Below, one piece after another: positions 38,940-40,741 of a stretch of DNA of 40,741 nt (position 1 is the stretch's first letter; each line of letters begins with the position of its first letter). The notes under the pieces are model-generated. The model ran no database searches. It had not been told where the DNA came from and worked only from the letters and a program-made list of their open reading frames with translations. Both the position numbers and the translations under genes were made by a program. This stretch comes from Clostridiales bacterium (GTDB lineage Bacteria > Bacillota > Clostridia > Lachnospirales > Lachnospiraceae): positions 1 through 40,741 of the forward strand of contig JAQXLK010000072.1 in assembly GCA_029012085.1 (NCBI GenBank), in the 5' to 3' direction.

Positions 38940-40253
38940 ATGAGTAAAAAGATTGAAAGAAAAGATAGAGAGTTAAAGTTTGAAACACTGCAGTTACATG
39001 TTGGACAGGAGACACCGGATCCGGTTACTGATGCCAGAGCTGTACCGATTTACCAGTCATCATCTTATGTGTTTAAAAATTGCGATCATGCAGCTGCAAG
39101 GTTTGGACTTTCTGATGCAGGTAATATTTATGGACGTCTGACAAATCCAACAGAGGATGTATTTGAAAAGAGAATAGCAGCTCTTGAAGGCGGAGTGGCA
39201 GCCCTTGCAGTGGCAAGTGGTGCAGCGGCAATTGCCTATACGATTGAAAACCTTGCAAAAAATGGTGACCATGTGGTGGCTGCAAAGAATATATATGGCG
39301 GAACCTATAATTTGTTAGCACATACTTTGGTAGACTATGGTGTAACAACCACTTTCGTTGATATCTTTAATGAGGATGAGGTAAAGGCTGCAATTAAAGA
39401 GAATACAAAGGCAATCTTTATTGAGACATTGGGCAACCCAAATTCAGATGTGGTAGATATTGAAAGTATTGCTAAGATTGCACATGATGCAAAGATTCCA
39501 CTGGTTGTAGATAATACATTTGCAACTCCGTATCTGGTAAGACCAATTGAATATGGTGCCGATATCGTAGTTCATTCTGCAACCAAGTTTATTGGTGGCC
39601 ACGGAACTACAATCGGAGGTGTTATTGTTGACAGTGGTAAGTTTGACTGGGAAGCATCCGGTAAATTCGAAGACCTTGTGAAACCGAACCCAAGTTACCA
39701 TGGTGTCAGCTTTGTTAAGGATGTAGGAGCAGCAGCTTTTGTTACAAAGATTCGTGCAATTTTACTTCGCGATACAGGAGCAACCCTTTCACCATTCCAT
39801 GCATTTTTCTTCCTGCAGGGACTTGAAACATTGTCTTTACGTGTAGAGCGTCATGTAGAGAATGCACTTAAGGTAGTAGAATATCTTAATAATCATCCAT
39901 TGGTTGAAAAGGTTCATCATCCATCCGTGTCTGAGGATGCAAGTCAGCAGGCATTATATAAGAAATATTTCCCAAATGGTGGTGGTTCTATTTTTACCTT
40001 CGAGATTAAGGGAGATGACAACACTGCAAAGAAGTTTATTGATAATTTGGAATTGTTCTCATTGCTTGCAAATGTGGCAGATGTGAAGTCTTTGGTGATT
40101 CATCCAGCATCAACTACTCATGCGCAGTTAACAGAGGCAGAACTTCTTGATCAGGGAATTAAGCCAAATACCATTCGTCTTTCTATTGGAACAGAGCATG
40201 TGGATGATATTATTCAGGATTTGGAGGAAGCATTTAAGGTGGTGGCAGAATAG
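38940..40253 (+). CDS. metY: O-acetylhomoserine aminocarboxypropyltransferase / cysteine synthase
   Basis: A 437-residue PLP enzyme of the Cys/Met metabolism family that makes homocysteine from O-acetylhomoserine and sulfide; some members also use O-acetylserine. It has FETLQLHVGQETPDPVTDARAVPIYQSSSYVF (typical MetY N-terminus), YGRLTNPTEDVFEKRIAALEGG, the PLP lysine in HSATKFIGGHGTTIGG, and a C-terminus ending in IRLSIGTEHVDDIIQDLEEAF. ATG 38940 is 9 nt from AGGAGG, while ATG 38934 is too close. A long leader with a Cys/Met peptide precedes it, and a structured repeat and terminator follow it. Confidence 0.95.
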   Translation: MSKKIERKDRELKFETLQLHVGQETPDPVTDARAVPIYQSSSYVFKNCDHAAARFGLSDAGNIYGRLTNPTEDVFEKRIAALEGGVAALAVASGAAAIAYTIENLAKNGDHVVAAKNIYGGTYNLLAHTLVDYGVTTTFVDIFNEDEVKAAIKENTKAIFIETLGNPNSDVVDIESIAKIAHDAKIPLVVDNTFATPYLVRPIEYGADIVVHSATKFIGGHGTTIGGVIVDSGKFDWEASGKFEDLVKPNPSYHGVSFVKDVGAAAFVTKIRAILLRDTGATLSPFHAFFFLQGLETLSLRVERHVENALKVVEYLNNHPLVEKVHHPSVSEDASQQALYKKYFPNGGGSIFTFEIKGDDNTAKKFIDNLELFSLLANVADVKSLVIHPASTTHAQLTEAELLDQGIKPNTIRLSIGTEHVDDIIQDLEEAFKVVAE

Positions 40254-40280
40254 AGTTACCTTTCATGTGTTGGTCAGGCG

Positions 40281-40468
40281 GACGCTTCGGATTTGATAAA
40301 ATTATTTCCCGTCGGGTCCGCTTTCGCTTAGTTGCGTGCGTAGTGGTACGTAAGCAAAGTAACACTATGCCCACTAGGTTCGAAAGTACCTCGCTAAGTA
40401 CTCAATGCAAGTACCAACGGACGCAAATAAACCTTTGGGAAAACAATTTTATCAAATCCGAAGCTGTG
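40281..40468 (+). repeat. Structured repeat element, copy 2 (downstream of metY)
   Basis: Outer arms GCTTCGGATTTGATAAAATT (40284-40303) and its exact complement (40445-40464) are 20 bp and perfect, with TTTCCC/GGGAAA just inside. The core stem is TTGCGTGCGTAGTGGTAC (40332-40349) with GTACCAACGGACGCAA (40411-40426), showing the same G-G opposition and AG bulge as copy 1. Relative to copy 1, T-A becomes C-G at one pair and C-G becomes T-A at another. The apical region is longer here (61 nt) and contains an AGTAC/GTACT hairpin. The boundary sequences GACGCT and AGCTGTG are shared. The outer arms are not similar to those of copy 1. Confidence 0.75.
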
Positions 40469-40544
40469 AACTGGCGAAGATGTAAAGTTTAATAGCAGAA
40501 TAGGTCTGATAGTTTTCGTTAGGAAATGTCAGGGAATATTATAT

Positions 40545-40607
40545 AAGGGGATTTCCGAAAGACAGTGTCTTGAATAAGAGATGCTGTCTGAGGAAGTCCC
40601 CTTTTTT
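40545..40607 (+). terminator. Terminator of the metY transcript
   Basis: A long stem, AAGGGGATTTCC pairing with GGAAGTCCCCTT (one mismatch) and then AAGACAG/CTGTCT, followed by six T residues. It may be bidirectional. Confidence 0.85.
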
Positions 40608-40644
40608 GCTTTATAGGAAAGACCGCCTGCGGCGCTCTCCTGAA

Positions 40645-40671
40645 TGAAAAAGAGCCCGCAGATATGCGGGC
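40645..40671 (-). terminator. Terminator of the minus-strand gene at the window end
   Basis: GCCCGCA/TGCGGGC stem with a four-base loop, followed on the minus strand by TCTTTTT. It supports a real gene ending at 40695. Confidence 0.75.
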
Positions 40672-40694
40672 ACGACAAACAGACGGTTTGGGAT

Positions 40695-40741
40695 TTAAAA
40701 GATATAAAAACCTTCTTCTCCAAAATCGTCATCAAGTTCAT
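40695..40741 (-). CDS. C-terminal end of an unidentified gene (partial)
   Basis: The minus strand reads ELDDDFGEEGFYIF and then stops, just before a good terminator. The gene body lies beyond the window. An acidic tail ending in aromatic and hydrophobic residues is all that can be seen, so I do not assign a function. The overlapping longer minus-strand frame through this stretch runs across the terminator and is less likely to be coding. Confidence 0.5.
   Translation of the reverse strand, partial: ELDDDFGEEGFYIF

Noticed and set aside
40529-40741. Minus-strand 70-residue ORF at the window end
   Set aside because: It runs through a clear terminator hairpin with T tract. The alternative frame, ending in FYIF just before that hairpin, is the better gene end.
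1-40741. CRISPR arrays, insertion sequences, integrase or prophage genes
   Set aside because: I found no regularly spaced repeats of CRISPR type, no transposase or integrase motifs, and no duplicated tRNA end that would mark an attachment site.

Overview
The window looks like the chromosome of a low-GC, motile, anaerobic member of the Clostridia, most likely Lachnospiraceae. The signs are AAGGAGG-type ribosome sites, gatCAB, stand-alone thiC/thiE/thiD, an autonomous glycyl-radical protein, an intracellular GH13 enzyme, an AGCS symporter, a PaaK/ACT pair, and tRNA genes without an encoded CCA. The placement rests on gene content and family resemblance only.

Layout. 1-4.1 kb: end of a LanFEG/BcrA-type ABC exporter operon (ATPase cut by the window edge, two paralogous permeases) with a membrane-anchored S41 peptidase-like protein. 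4.2-6.9 kb: a large GGDEF-PAS-GGDEF-EAL c-di-GMP enzyme. 6.9-10.1 kb: a TetR regulator divergent from a nitronate monooxygenase/FabK-like flavoprotein and fabF, with two palindromes between them. 10.2-10.8 kb: a ThrH-type phosphatase interrupted by an in-frame TAG. 11.0-12.5 kb: two small proteins, the first resembling the C-terminus of the flagellar cap protein FliD, behind a sigma-28-like promoter. 12.7-17.4 kb: GH13 amylase with an acidic tail (-), MATE exporter (+), AGCS symporter (-). 17.7-21.3 kb: thiamin genes thiC-thiE-HAD-thiD. 21.4-23.5 kb: tRNA-Gly(CCC), a Uma2 nuclease-like protein and an ion transporter. 23.5-23.9 kb: a compact type I toxin-antitoxin locus. 24.0-25.1 kb: a Crp/Fnr regulator and a GrcA-like glycyl-radical protein with a class II activator site. 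25.4-27.7 kb: a polar amino-acid ABC transporter whose binding-protein lobes are in circularly permuted order. 27.7-28.2 kb: a gene-poor stretch with an 11-bp repeat and a candidate 16-residue amphipathic peptide gene. 28.2-33.1 kb: PH-domain, ACT and PaaK genes (-), then DUF1015, a cytidylate-kinase-like protein and a MIF-like tautomerase (+). 33.3-36.7 kb: gatC-gatA-gatB, with a structured repeat element between gatC and gatA. 36.7-38.6 kb: an accessory patch with a DNA-deoxyinosine-glycosylase/MNT fusion, a HEPN partner, a decayed TIR-domain gene and a truncated inverted membrane-protein gene. 38.7-40.7 kb: a Cys/Met-rich leader peptide and metY, a second copy of the structured element, and the tail of a minus-strand gene.

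The observations I rate highest are: (1) a repeat family at 33.6 and 40.3 kb with a conserved core stem showing compensatory base pairs, enclosed by long complementary arms whose sequence differs completely between copies; (2) a par/Fst-like convergent type I toxin-antitoxin locus at 23.5-23.9 kb; (3) a HEPN/MNT pair whose MNT antitoxin is fused to a DNA glycosylase; (4) a circularly permuted solute-binding domain fused to its permease; and (5) a Cys/Met leader peptide upstream of metY. None of these was tested by database search; all come from reading the sequence.
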